A stretch of 64,000 bases of DNA from NCBI GenBank assembly GCA_001627865.1, contig LUQO01000005.1:1-64000 (forward strand). Direction: 5' to 3'. A model generated the notes under the pieces. The model was not told the origin of the DNA. It did no database searches and saw only the letters and a list, made by a program, of their open reading frames with translations. The position numbers and the translations under genes are program-made. Source of the DNA: SAR324 cluster bacterium REDSEA-S27_B3 (GTDB lineage: Bacteria > SAR324 > NAC60-12). This document shows, piece by piece, positions 46,155-54,836 of this stretch; the first letter of the stretch is position 1, and every line of letters begins with the position of its first letter.

Positions 46155-47180
46155 TCAGGAATCCTGATCAGAATCTTCTGTCGGCTGATCCAGTAAATCA
46201 GAGAATCTTTGTGGAGGTTCAATAATCTCTGTGATCTGAACTGCGTTCTTTCCTTTGTAAGCACCTTGAGTAGCCAGATATTTTAGTTTGTCCTGTACAA
46301 GCACCTTTAGAGGTTTTTCCTGATCCTGATCAAGTAGTATTCGATCACCTGATTTCAAGCTTAGAAAATGCCGAAGTGTCATGCGGGCTTCTCCAAGAGC
46401 AACTTTGACATTAATTTTTGAGTTGCGCAGATTTTCCTCAAGTCGACTAACATTGATGGCATTTACCTCCTCATCATAACTTGATTTTCCTGCCTCAAGT
46501 CTTGTGCGTACAGGATCGAGCATTGAATAAGGAAGACAAAAACTCATTGTATAAGGGACACGGTTGATTTCAACATCAAATGTTGTACTTGCCACCACTT
46601 CTTCCTGTGGAACAATGGCCGTAAATTTCGGATTGACCTCAATACGTTCAAAATATGGTTCCAGGGGAGTCAATCTTTTCCAGGCTTTACCGAGATCATC
46701 GAGTGCGCTGTACACAACTTTGGTAAGCATCCTTATTTCAATACCTGTAAATTCACGTTTCGGAGGTGGATTTTCAAACCAGCCGTTTCCCCCAAATAAC
46801 AGATCGATCAGGATGTGAACCAGATGATGTTCAAAAACAAACAAGGAATGTCCCTGCAGAGGATTCATTCCAAAAATTGTCATTGAAGCCGGAGTTGAAA
46901 TTGCTTCAAGATAATCCCGGAAACTGACCAACTCAGTCGCACGTCTTGTAATGGTTACATGGCGTCTGACATGATGTGAAAAAGTCTGTCCAAAAGTTCG
47001 AGCAAAGCGGTCATACACAGCTTCCAGCCCGGGCATTCGTCCGCGAATAACAGGTGCTTGATGCCCCAGCTCGTATGGCAAAACAGCCGTTTCATCGTTT
47101 TCATAGAGGTTCAGTCTGTTGTCTTGATCATTCGAAATGCGTTTCAAAATCGTATTCAATTCATTATTTGTCTGAATCAT
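46155..47180 (-). CDS. fliM: Flagellar motor switch protein FliM
   Basis: A 341-aa C-ring protein. The middle CheC-like domain (RMPGLEAVYDRFARTF, FDVEINRVPYTMSFCLPYSML) and the C-terminal SpoA/FliN-like domain (VKVALGEARMTLRHFLSLKSGD) are complete. The N-terminal CheY-binding peptide, typically L-S-Q-x-E-I-D-A-L-L, is replaced by NNELNTILKRI, so CheY-P binding may differ. It is an orphan, with no other flagellar or chemotaxis gene in the window. It is divergent from the Nudix gene with an 18-nt gap. Confidence 0.9.
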   Translation of the reverse strand: MIQTNNELNTILKRISNDQDNRLNLYENDETAVLPYELGHQAPVIRGRMPGLEAVYDRFARTFGQTFSHHVRRHVTITRRATELVSFRDYLEAISTPASMTIFGMNPLQGHSLFVFEHHLVHILIDLLFGGNGWFENPPPKREFTGIEIRMLTKVVYSALDDLGKAWKRLTPLEPYFERIEVNPKFTAIVPQEEVVASTTFDVEINRVPYTMSFCLPYSMLDPVRTRLEAGKSSYDEEVNAINVSRLEENLRNSKINVKVALGEARMTLRHFLSLKSGDRILLDQDQEKPLKVLVQDKLKYLATQGAYKGKNAVQITEIIEPPQRFSDLLDQPTEDSDQDS

Positions 47181-47198
47181 AATTGTTGAGTTAATGCT

Positions 47199-47672
47199 GT
47201 GAAATTAGGTGTACTTGTTTACATTGAAAACGATCAGGAGCAAGTGCTGATGATCCACCGTGACAAGCAGGATGAACATCAGGGGCTCTGGTTAGCCCCT
47301 GGCGGAAAAGTTGAACCAAATGAAGCTCCTTATGAAACCGCAATCAGGGAAATGCTGGAAGAAACTGGTCTGCAAATAAAGGACCATGAACTGAAGGCTG
47401 TACTTTCTTTTCCTGACAATGGTGACTCACCATTTGGTGATGAGTGGCATGTCTTTGTTTTTTACTCAACCAGCTTTTCCGGAACACTATCAGCACACTG
47501 TCCTGAAGGAAAACTTGAATGGGTTCCAAAAAACTCACTGACTGAGCTGGCAACATGGGAAGGCGACAGGTTATTTACTCCAATGATTTTTAAGTCCGGA
47601 TGTTTTTCAGCAAAGTTTCTTTATTCCGGTGAATCACTACTTGACCACACGTTTTTTGAAAATACTGAATAA
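47199..47672 (+). CDS. Nudix hydrolase (MutT/8-oxo-dGTPase-like)
   Basis: A 157-aa Nudix protein. The box GGKVEPNEAPYETAIREMLEETGL (residues about 35-58, given here in two parts: GGKVEPNEAPYETA and IREMLEETGL) fits G-x5-E-x7-R-E-U-x-E-E-x-G-U exactly. The following LSFPDNGDSPFGDEWHVFVFY resembles 8-oxo-dGTP diphosphatases. It starts at GTG 47199, 18 nt from the divergent fliM start. Sanitation of oxidised nucleotides is the likely role, but Nudix substrates are hard to predict. It overlaps no other gene once the lipoprotein start is set at 47704. Confidence 0.85.
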   Translation: MKLGVLVYIENDQEQVLMIHRDKQDEHQGLWLAPGGKVEPNEAPYETAIREMLEETGLQIKDHELKAVLSFPDNGDSPFGDEWHVFVFYSTSFSGTLSAHCPEGKLEWVPKNSLTELATWEGDRLFTPMIFKSGCFSAKFLYSGESLLDHTFFENTE

Positions 47673-47703
47673 AATTAAATTATTCATAATAGAAATTACT
47701 GAA

Positions 47704-48012
47704 ATGATCCGTACACAATTTCTTTTTTACTTCCTCGTTTTAATTATGATTATACTCCTTTCCGCCTGCAAAGTTCAGGTACGTTATCCTTCAGAATTCC
47801 CCTCAAAAACAGTCATCACAAATGAAGAGATATTTTGGTTTTGGGGGCTGGTTGGTGAAAAAAAATACGAAGTTTATGATCTCTGTCCTCAAGGCCGAGT
47901 TTACGAAGTTCGAGTGTACAACACAATGATGCAAAGCACTTACACAGCTTTATCACTTGGAATCTTTAGTCCCCGCACAGTCACCATCGTCTGTTCAATT
48001 CGAGGTGAATAA
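47704..48012 (+). CDS. Bor-like small lipoprotein
   Basis: A 102-aa lipoprotein. The signal peptide FLFYFLVLIMIILLSAC ends in a lipobox with Cys about residue 21. The mature part, FWGLVGEKKYEVYDLCPQGRVYEV followed by LSLGIFSPRTVTIVC, matches the pattern of the Bor family (phage lambda Bor, serum resistance): G-L-V-G-E-K...CP-G...LG-I-[YF]-[ST]-PRTV...C. The ATG at 47704 is chosen because it starts a normal signal peptide; an upstream in-frame ATG would overlap the Nudix gene. Outer-membrane location is inferred. Confidence 0.7.
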   Translation: MIRTQFLFYFLVLIMIILLSACKVQVRYPSEFPSKTVITNEEIFWFWGLVGEKKYEVYDLCPQGRVYEVRVYNTMMQSTYTALSLGIFSPRTVTIVCSIRGE

Positions 48013-48392
48013 ACTACTGTAAAACTGAGACCCCACGAATTATACTTTAGTTTTTTCAGTTATTCCCTTCAATTCAATATATTCCTATCCTCCTGGATTT
48101 ATTGTTTTCTCAATGCTGCATCAGGAACTAAAAGCAGTAGTATAGTATACTATTTCCAGATCATGACATGAATTATCATAAGCATAACTTATCAAACTTA
48201 TAAAAACTGTTTACTGTTTTTATATTGCAAATTCTTATAAAATGAAGCATTAAAGTAATGGATCGTCTCAATATAAAATCCTGAGAAATGACTGAAATTC
48301 AAAGTTATATCATTTAATAATCTTCATCAATCCCTTCTTTACACTAAATCCAGATCATCATTCATCTTTCCTGTAGAAATTAAATTCCTCTT
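48013..48392. other. Intergenic region upstream of the DMGDH-like gene
   Basis: AT-rich 380-bp gap without a recognisable gene. A perfect 12-bp palindrome, ATAGTATACTAT, lies at 48142-48153. AAAACT (48022-48027) and AGTTTT (48049-48054) could form a weak stem after the Bor-like gene. The promoter of the downstream catabolic genes is expected here, but no convincing -35/-10 pair was found. Confidence 0.35.
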
Positions 48393-50873
48393 ATGAAATC
48401 TCATTTTCGGGCAGTCATCATCGGCGGTGGAGTGGTGGGCTGCAGTGTAATGTATCATCTGACCAAACTGGGCTGGAAAGACCTGGTGCTTCTGGAGCGT
48501 TCTGAATTAACAAGCGGTTCAACATGGCATGCCGCGGGCGGAATGCACACTATAAACGGCGACCCAAATGTAGCAACACTGCAGTTGTACACCATAAATA
48601 TTTACAAGGAAATTGAAGAAATTTCAGGACAGGACATTGGTATGCACATGACCGGCGGTATCATGCTGGCAGCAACACAGGAACGTTTTGACTGGCTTAA
48701 AAGCATGCATGCCAAGGGTAAATATCTAGGCATGGAAACAGAAATTATCAGTCCCATAGAAGCAGCCGAAATAATGCCCTTGATCAATCCGGATCATTTT
48801 GTGGGAGCAATGCACGATGTAAATGAAGGTCATCTGGATCCAAGCGGAACAACATGGGCTTATGCCAAAGCCGCGAAAAAACAGGGCGCTGAAATACATG
48901 AACAAACAAAAGTAACTAAAATCCAAGTGGATCAGCAGGGAGGCTGGCTTGTAACCATGGAATCAGGAAGCTCCGGACAAAAACACGAAATTCATGCTGA
49001 ACATGTGGTCAATGCCGGAGGACTATGGGCACGTGAAGTTGGGCGAATGGTCGGTCTGGAGTTGCCTGTTCTGGCAATGGAACACATGTACTTGATGACT
49101 GAAGATATGCCGGAGGTGATTGATTTTAATCAGCAAAATGGGCACGAGATTCCTCATGCCGTGGATTTTGACGGTGAACTATATCTGCGTCAGGAACAAA
49201 ACGGGATGCTGATGGGAACTTATGAAAATGCCTGTAAACCATGGTCACCCAAAGAAACTCCGTGGGATTTCGGACTGGATTTACTGCCTCCGGATTTGGA
49301 ACGCATTGCACCTTCGCTTGAAGTGGGTTTCCAGCATTTTCCCGCGTTTGAAAATGCCGGAATAAAAAAAGTGATAAACGGCCCTTTCACTTTTGCTCCG
49401 GACGGGAATCCTCTGATAGGGCCAGTTCGAGGACTTCCGGGATTCTGGTGCGCGTGTGGTGTGATGGCCGGATTCAGCCAGGGTGGCGGTGTAGGTCTGG
49501 CACTGGCCAACTGGATGATCGAAGGCGATCCGGGATTTGATGTTTGGGGAATGGATGTCAGCCGTTTTGGTGATTGGGCAACGTTATCTTACACAAATGC
49601 CAAAGTACGGGAAAACTACTCCCGTCGCTTTTCTATACGCTTTCCCAATGAAGAACTTACAGCCGGAAGACCGCTTCGGACAACTCCTGTTTATGACCGC
49701 ATGATGGCGGAAGGCGCGCAAATGGGTGAAGCTTTCGGTTTGGAAGTGCCGCTGTGGTTTGCTCCCGAAGGTGTGCAGGAAGAGTTTTCATGGCGTCGCT
49801 CCACTGATTTTGCACATGTTTCAGAGGAAGTACGTGCTGTACGTGAAAGTGTCGGATTAATGGAAATATCCGGTTTTGCTAAATATTCAGTTGTCGGAGA
49901 GGGAGCTCATGACTGGCTAGACTATCTGCTGGCATGCCGTATTCCAAAACCTGGACGAATGACACTTGCTCCCATGCTTAACCAGAATGGCAAACTGATT
50001 GGAGATTTTACCCTCACAAATCTTGGTCCAGGAAAGTCCGGAGAAAGTGATGAATTTTTTATTGCAGGTTCAGGAATTGCTGAGGAATTTCATTTACGCT
50101 GGTTTGAGGAACATCTTCCCCAAAATGATCCTAATAAAGATGCCGCAAAAGTTGAAATAAAAGCTCTTGGAACAAGCATAGTGGGCTTGGCGATTGCCGG
50201 TCCGGATTCACGTAAATTGCTTTCAAAAATAACAGACACCGATGTAAGCGCTGAGGCATTCCGTTTTATGGACATCCGCAAATTAAACATCAGCATGGCT
50301 GCCTGTCTGGTGGGACGAGTTAGTTTCACCGGAGATCTGGGCTATGAACTGTGGATGTCTGCGGAAAGTCAGCGTTATGTGATGAGACTTCTGCAGGAAG
50401 AAGGTAAAGAATTTCGGATTCGTTTGTTTGGACTGCGTGCTTTAAATTCTTTGCGTCTGGAAAAAAACTATGGTTCATGGGCAACAGAATATCGCCCTGT
50501 TTACGGTCCTTTGGAGGCGGGATTGAACCCATTTGTGGCCTTCAACAAAGAAGTTGATTTTATCGGCAAAAACGCTGCATTTCAGGAAAAACAAGACGGA
50601 GGAGATTTGCGACTGCGTACTTTTTTGGTTAAGGCGAATGACGCTGATGTGATACGTGATGAGCCGATATGGTTCAGAGATAAAGTAACAGGAATGGTAA
50701 CATCCGGAGGTTATGCTCACAATTCCGGAGTATCTGTTGCAATGGGATATGTGCCGAAGGAAATAGCGAACGAAGTAAACGGCTGGTCGATTGAAATTCT
50801 CGGTGAACGCTGTTCTGCCACTTTACAGGAAAAACCCCTGTTTGATCCAAAAGGCGAATACATGCGTCAATAA
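48393..50873 (+). CDS. Dimethylglycine/sarcosine dehydrogenase-like FAD protein with GcvT domain
   Basis: An 826-aa two-part enzyme. The N-terminal DAO-type flavin domain has [17 protein letters not shown] (FAD ADP-binding), then SGSTWHAAGGM, whose His is the covalent FAD site in mammalian DMGDH. The C-terminal half (from about residue 440) is a GcvT/aminomethyltransferase-like tetrahydrofolate domain (VPLWFAPEGVQEEFSWRR, GDLGYELWMSAES, NSLRLEKNYGSWATEYRP). The predicted reaction is oxidative N-demethylation of dimethylglycine or sarcosine, with formaldehyde captured as methylene-THF. folD, two positions downstream, would oxidise that product. The exact substrate is unproven. Confidence 0.85.
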   Translation: MKSHFRAVIIGGGVVGCSVMYHLTKLGWKDLVLLERSELTSGSTWHAAGGMHTINGDPNVATLQLYTINIYKEIEEISGQDIGMHMTGGIMLAATQERFDWLKSMHAKGKYLGMETEIISPIEAAEIMPLINPDHFVGAMHDVNEGHLDPSGTTWAYAKAAKKQGAEIHEQTKVTKIQVDQQGGWLVTMESGSSGQKHEIHAEHVVNAGGLWAREVGRMVGLELPVLAMEHMYLMTEDMPEVIDFNQQNGHEIPHAVDFDGELYLRQEQNGMLMGTYENACKPWSPKETPWDFGLDLLPPDLERIAPSLEVGFQHFPAFENAGIKKVINGPFTFAPDGNPLIGPVRGLPGFWCACGVMAGFSQGGGVGLALANWMIEGDPGFDVWGMDVSRFGDWATLSYTNAKVRENYSRRFSIRFPNEELTAGRPLRTTPVYDRMMAEGAQMGEAFGLEVPLWFAPEGVQEEFSWRRSTDFAHVSEEVRAVRESVGLMEISGFAKYSVVGEGAHDWLDYLLACRIPKPGRMTLAPMLNQNGKLIGDFTLTNLGPGKSGESDEFFIAGSGIAEEFHLRWFEEHLPQNDPNKDAAKVEIKALGTSIVGLAIAGPDSRKLLSKITDTDVSAEAFRFMDIRKLNISMAACLVGRVSFTGDLGYELWMSAESQRYVMRLLQEEGKEFRIRLFGLRALNSLRLEKNYGSWATEYRPVYGPLEAGLNPFVAFNKEVDFIGKNAAFQEKQDGGDLRLRTFLVKANDADVIRDEPIWFRDKVTGMVTSGGYAHNSGVSVAMGYVPKEIANEVNGWSIEILGERCSATLQEKPLFDPKGEYMRQ

Positions 50874-50875
50874 GC

Positions 50876-51076
50876 ATGGTTGGTTACGGAAAAGAATATC
50901 AAAAAGGACTGAATATCTTTGGAGAACAATTTTCTGAAATTGTTGAATTCTTCGAGAATTATCTTAAAGACCGCTCGGCTGTTCTGGATTTAGGTTGTGG
51001 GCAAGGCAGGGACACTTTGTTTTTTGCCCGAAAAGGACATACAGTTCTGGGTATAGATGCAGCAAACAAAAAATAG
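50876..51076 (+). pseudogene. C-terminally truncated SAM methyltransferase
   Basis: Only 66 codons: an N-terminal helix region and SAM motif I, VLDLGCGQGRDTLFFARKG, ending GIDAANKK at a stop. A functional class I methyltransferase needs roughly 130 further residues. The sequence after the stop shows no continuation before folD at 51111. It starts 2 nt after the DMGDH-like stop, so it was once part of the operon. I read it as a deletion remnant. Confidence 0.75.
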
Positions 51077-51110
51077 GGCTTCGTGTTTGCCCACAAACTA
51101 AAAAACTAAC

Positions 51111-52025
51111 ATGAACGCGAACATACTAAACGGCAAAGAGATCGCCCAGGATATTTTTAACGAAGTAACAGGCAAAGTTGCTGACTTGAAAAAAAGCGGA
51201 TGGGAACCAAAGCTGCTCTCCTTAAAAGTTGGAGAAAATCCCGCTGTTGATCTTTACATCAGGAATCAACGCATGAAAGCTGAGCAGGTAGGGATTTTAT
51301 TTGAAGAAAAGCAATTTCCGGATGAAATTTCGTTGAATGAACTGCTTGCGGCAATCGCAAATTTCAATGTTGATCCAAAGGTAACCGGTATTATTCTGCA
51401 GCGTCCTATCCCCGAACACATTCCTATAAAATCGCTGCAGAAAGCAATTCATCCGCTTAAGGATGTGGAAGGCTTACACCCCGCTTCCATCGGCAACATT
51501 GTTTACAATGAACTGGAACTTGGTCCATGCACCGCCATGGCTTCAGTGGAATTATTAAGACGCACCGGTCAGGACCTCGAAGGTTTGGAGGTAGTAGTAA
51601 TAGGTCACTCCGAAATTGTCGGCAAACCTATTGCCTTCCTTTTAATGGCTGAGGGGGCCACAGTAACGGTTTGCCATCACATGACAAAAGATGTCGCGGT
51701 ACATTCCAGAAGCGCTGACGCAGTATTTGTGGCGGTTGGCAAACCAAATCTTATCACAGGCAGTATGCTTAAATCAGGCGCCACATTGATTGACATTGGT
51801 ATCAACAGAGTCACGGATGATCAGGGAAAAAGCAAAATTGTTGGAGACAGCGATTTTGAATCGTGCTCCAAGACTGCCGGATGGATCACACCTGTCCCCG
51901 GGGGAGTAGGCCCGGTAACAGTTTCCTGTCTGATGCGCAACACCGTTTCTGCAGCAAACCGGCTAAAAAAACATTATGAGGCACAATTTCAGTCAACTGT
52001 TGAATCTCCGTTTGAGGAAAATTGA
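51111..52025 (+). CDS. folD: Bifunctional methylene-THF dehydrogenase / methenyl-THF cyclohydrolase
   Basis: A 304-aa cytosolic enzyme interconverting 5,10-methylene-THF, methenyl-THF and 10-formyl-THF with NADP. VDLYIRNQRMKAEQVGI carries the Tyr and the catalytic Lys. GIILQRPIPEHI, LKDVEGLHPASIG, VVVIGHSEIVGKPIAFLL and the C-terminal PGGVGPVTVSCLMRNT are all family signatures. It sits between an oxidative demethylase and a Rieske demethylase, so it probably serves C1 oxidation in this cluster rather than general folate needs. A second copy elsewhere in the genome would support that. Confidence 0.95.
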   Translation: MNANILNGKEIAQDIFNEVTGKVADLKKSGWEPKLLSLKVGENPAVDLYIRNQRMKAEQVGILFEEKQFPDEISLNELLAAIANFNVDPKVTGIILQRPIPEHIPIKSLQKAIHPLKDVEGLHPASIGNIVYNELELGPCTAMASVELLRRTGQDLEGLEVVVIGHSEIVGKPIAFLLMAEGATVTVCHHMTKDVAVHSRSADAVFVAVGKPNLITGSMLKSGATLIDIGINRVTDDQGKSKIVGDSDFESCSKTAGWITPVPGGVGPVTVSCLMRNTVSAANRLKKHYEAQFQSTVESPFEEN

Positions 52026-52034
52026 AAAGAGCCA

Positions 52035-53303
52035 ATGAATTCATTTAATCAACAAAGACTTCCAACCGAATCTTTTACCAAACCGGAAACATACAATCTG
52101 AGCCGCTTGCCTGTTGATCAGGCTTCAACTTTAATTCCGGATGCTTATACTGCACCAGATTTCTTTGCACTGGAGCAGGAAAAAGTTTTTGCCATGGGTT
52201 GGGTTGCAGTAGGCTGTCTGCCCCAGGTAAGCAAACCTGGTGATATTCTTGTTACTGATGTGGCCGGTCGTTCAATTTTGGTCGTACGCGACAAAAAAAG
52301 CAAACTGGGGGCGTTTTATAATGTATGCCGTCATCGTGGTTCAAAACTTCTGTTTGAAAGCTGCAATAGCAAAAGCATTCGTTGTCCTTATCATGCCTGG
52401 GTCTATGGGCTGGACGGCAAATGTCTGGGGACACCAATGTTTAAAAACGAGAAAACCGTCGGCGCTGTCACTGAGATGCTGGACGCTGGCCAATTTGACA
52501 AAAGGGATTACGGACTATATCCGATAGCGGTGCGCAGTTGGGGATTTTTAGTTTTCGTAAATTTAAGCGCGGAAGCTGCTGATGACGCTACAGAAACTGA
52601 CGTTTCAAGCGGTTTTGAAGAATGGCTTGGTGATTTGCCGGAAAAATTTCAATCTCACGGTCTGGAACATTGGACAATAGCCAGTCAGAAAAATTATGAC
52701 GTTGCTTCAAATTACAAGTTGGTGGCAGAAAATTTCATGGAATATTATCACCTGCCTTTTGTACATCCGGAACTTTCAAATGTCTCCCGGATTGAAGATC
52801 ATCACCGCTGCCAGGGTCCGGGAATGTATACAGGAATGCTGACAACTCCTATCTCAAGGGATGTGGATTCAGTCTGGTTGAATCTTCCAGCGGCAGAAGG
52901 ATTGGAGGAACAACATCAGCAAGCCGCGTATCACATTTGGATTTTTCCCAATGTAGCAATCACATTGCTGCCGAACCATGCCTTTTGTTTGATTACCGAT
53001 CCTATTAATGCTGATCAAACTTTGGAACGGACATTCCTGTTGATACCTCCGGGAACATTGGACAACGAATGGCATCAAGCCATGTTTGGTGAGTTGGTGA
53101 CATTCTGGGACATGGTCAATACTCAGGATTTGGGTATCGTCGAGCGGGTGCAGGCCGGCCTGAGCAACACAGCCTTTCAGGGCGGGCGCATGTGCTACCA
53201 TTTCGAAGAACCTTTGCATCGCTACCATAATTGGGTGGCTGACAGAATGTGTGGCATACATCGGGTTCCTCCCGGAGATGAGGACTTGCCACAAACTAAC
53301 TAA
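52035..53303 (+). CDS. Rieske non-heme iron oxygenase, glycine betaine demethylase (GbcA)-like
   Basis: A 422-aa alpha subunit of a ring-hydroxylating-type oxygenase. The Rieske [2Fe-2S] ligands are Cys-x-His in VCRHRGSKLL and Cys-x2-His in RCPYHAW. The mononuclear iron site is in AENFMEYYHLPFVHPE (two His), with an Asp expected in QDLGIVERVQAG. Together with the DMGDH-like enzyme and proXWV, the best guess is oxidative demethylation of glycine betaine to dimethylglycine plus formaldehyde. Choline, carnitine or stachydrine oxygenases are alternatives. The ferredoxin reductase partner (GbcB) is not in the window. It starts 9 nt after folD. Confidence 0.82.
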   Translation: MNSFNQQRLPTESFTKPETYNLSRLPVDQASTLIPDAYTAPDFFALEQEKVFAMGWVAVGCLPQVSKPGDILVTDVAGRSILVVRDKKSKLGAFYNVCRHRGSKLLFESCNSKSIRCPYHAWVYGLDGKCLGTPMFKNEKTVGAVTEMLDAGQFDKRDYGLYPIAVRSWGFLVFVNLSAEAADDATETDVSSGFEEWLGDLPEKFQSHGLEHWTIASQKNYDVASNYKLVAENFMEYYHLPFVHPELSNVSRIEDHHRCQGPGMYTGMLTTPISRDVDSVWLNLPAAEGLEEQHQQAAYHIWIFPNVAITLLPNHAFCLITDPINADQTLERTFLLIPPGTLDNEWHQAMFGELVTFWDMVNTQDLGIVERVQAGLSNTAFQGGRMCYHFEEPLHRYHNWVADRMCGIHRVPPGDEDLPQTN

Positions 53304-53461
53304 ATGAGGAATCAATTGAATCAGGTAATCAATAAATTGTGTGGTTACTGAAACCTGTAGATGTGAATGATTAATGATGAAGTTGAAAAAAGTCAAAATA
53401 ACGACCTCATTAGTTATCTACACGAGAGAGAATTCCATTATTTCAGATACTTACGAGTTTT

Positions 53462-53488
53462 TGGATTCCCGCATTCGCGGGAATGACA
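53462..53488. repeat. REP-like palindromic element
   Basis: TGGATTCCCGCATTCGCGGG followed by AATGACA. The stem ATTCCCGC (53465-53472) / GCGGGAAT (53477-53484) closes a 4-nt loop. The ATTCCCGC...GCGGGAAT core is widespread as dispersed repeats in Proteobacteria. It lies 38 nt upstream of the DddP-like gene, between two genes on the same strand. No second copy was noticed in this window. Confidence 0.65.
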
Positions 53489-53525
53489 TCTATTCTTTTT
53501 ATTGAACCATCATTCTTAGAAAAAC

Positions 53526-54776
53526 ATGACATTAAATTCCGTTCAAGCAGTAAAGGCAAAACAGGAAGCACGTCAGCATGGCGCAATGGAATTTTCCCAG
53601 GCGCCGGTTGATCTGGATGTTGTGCGGCGTTATCGCTTACAACGCCTGCGCAAAAAAATGGAAGAACATGATGTTGCCGGCTTACTGCTCTTTAATCAAA
53701 TCAACACACGTTATGCTGTGGATGCCACCAATATGCAGGTCTGGTGCTCTCACTACGAAACCCGTTGCGTATTTGTCTCACTGGACGGACCGGTAATTCT
53801 GTTTGATTATGCAAACCATCCGCATCTGGCAGAGGATATACCAACCATTGACGAATACCGTTCGATGCCATCATTCTATTTTTTTGGTGCTGGAACTCGT
53901 GCAGAGGATTTTGTCAAAGAGTTCTCCGCGCAAATTGTGGATTTGATGAAAAATCATGGTGGTGGGAATCGGCGACTTGCAATAGACTGTCTTTCACATA
54001 TTGGATGTGACGCTCTACGAGAATGTGGTCTGGAACTTGTCGAAGGTGAACAAATCACAGAAACAGCACGTGCAGTTAAATCTGAAGAAGAACTGGTACT
54101 GATGCAGGCCTCGATGGATGTCTGTGAAGCCAGTGTTCAAGCCATGCGAGACGCACTCCAACCGGGAATTACCGAAAACGCGCTTTGGGCTAAATTGCAT
54201 GAAACCAACATCCGACTTGGGGGAGAATGGATCGAAACCCGTCTGCTTTCTTCCGGGCCCCGCACCAATCCCTGGTTTCGGGAATGTTCGATGCGGACGA
54301 TTGAAAAAAATGATATGGTCAGTTTTGACACCGACCTGATCGGACCTTATGGTTACTGCTCAGATTTTTCCCGTGCATGGGTTTGCGGAGACAAGCCCAG
54401 TGACGAACAGCGCCGTCTTTTTTCAAAAGCATACGAACAGATTCAACACAATATCTCTGTGCTGAAAGCAGGAATGAGCTTCCGTGAAGTTTCAGAAAAA
54501 TGCTGGCCGATTCCAGATGAATTTCTCTCTCATCGATATTCCAGCCTGATTCACGGTGTAGGACTGGCAGACGAATACCCCAACATTAAGCACTGGCAGG
54601 AATTTGAATCAAAAGGATATGACGGCATCATCGAACCCGGGATGGTGCTATGTGTGGAATCCTTCATCGGCGCAGAAGGAGGACGTGAAGGTGTTAAACT
54701 GGAAGAACAGGTTGTGGTAACAGAGAAAGGCGTGGAACGGCAATCCAGTTATCCTTATGAGATGGAAATGTTATGA
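53526..54776 (+). CDS. dddP: DddP-like M24-family protein, candidate DMSP lyase
   Basis: A 416-aa creatinase/M24-fold protein that resembles DddP more than aminopeptidase P. GGEWIETRLLSSGPRTNPWF and the metal-site order match DddP: Asp268 and Asp270 (SFDTDLIG), Asp280 (SDFSR), His343 (LIHGVGLADE), Glu378 (CVESFIG) and Glu393 (KLEEQVV). Positions reported as catalytic or substrate-binding in DddP also have counterparts: Trp73 (NMQVW), Tyr338 and Asp349. DddP cleaves DMSP to dimethyl sulfide and acrylate. No acrylate-processing gene is adjacent, so a related betaine-type substrate cannot be excluded. Confidence 0.72.
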   Translation: MTLNSVQAVKAKQEARQHGAMEFSQAPVDLDVVRRYRLQRLRKKMEEHDVAGLLLFNQINTRYAVDATNMQVWCSHYETRCVFVSLDGPVILFDYANHPHLAEDIPTIDEYRSMPSFYFFGAGTRAEDFVKEFSAQIVDLMKNHGGGNRRLAIDCLSHIGCDALRECGLELVEGEQITETARAVKSEEELVLMQASMDVCEASVQAMRDALQPGITENALWAKLHETNIRLGGEWIETRLLSSGPRTNPWFRECSMRTIEKNDMVSFDTDLIGPYGYCSDFSRAWVCGDKPSDEQRRLFSKAYEQIQHNISVLKAGMSFREVSEKCWPIPDEFLSHRYSSLIHGVGLADEYPNIKHWQEFESKGYDGIIEPGMVLCVESFIGAEGGREGVKLEEQVVVTEKGVERQSSYPYEMEML

Positions 54777-54836
54777 TTTAAAATGCTCACATAAAATCTC
54801 TTTTTAATTTTAATGAACAACAATGAATTTTGACTT

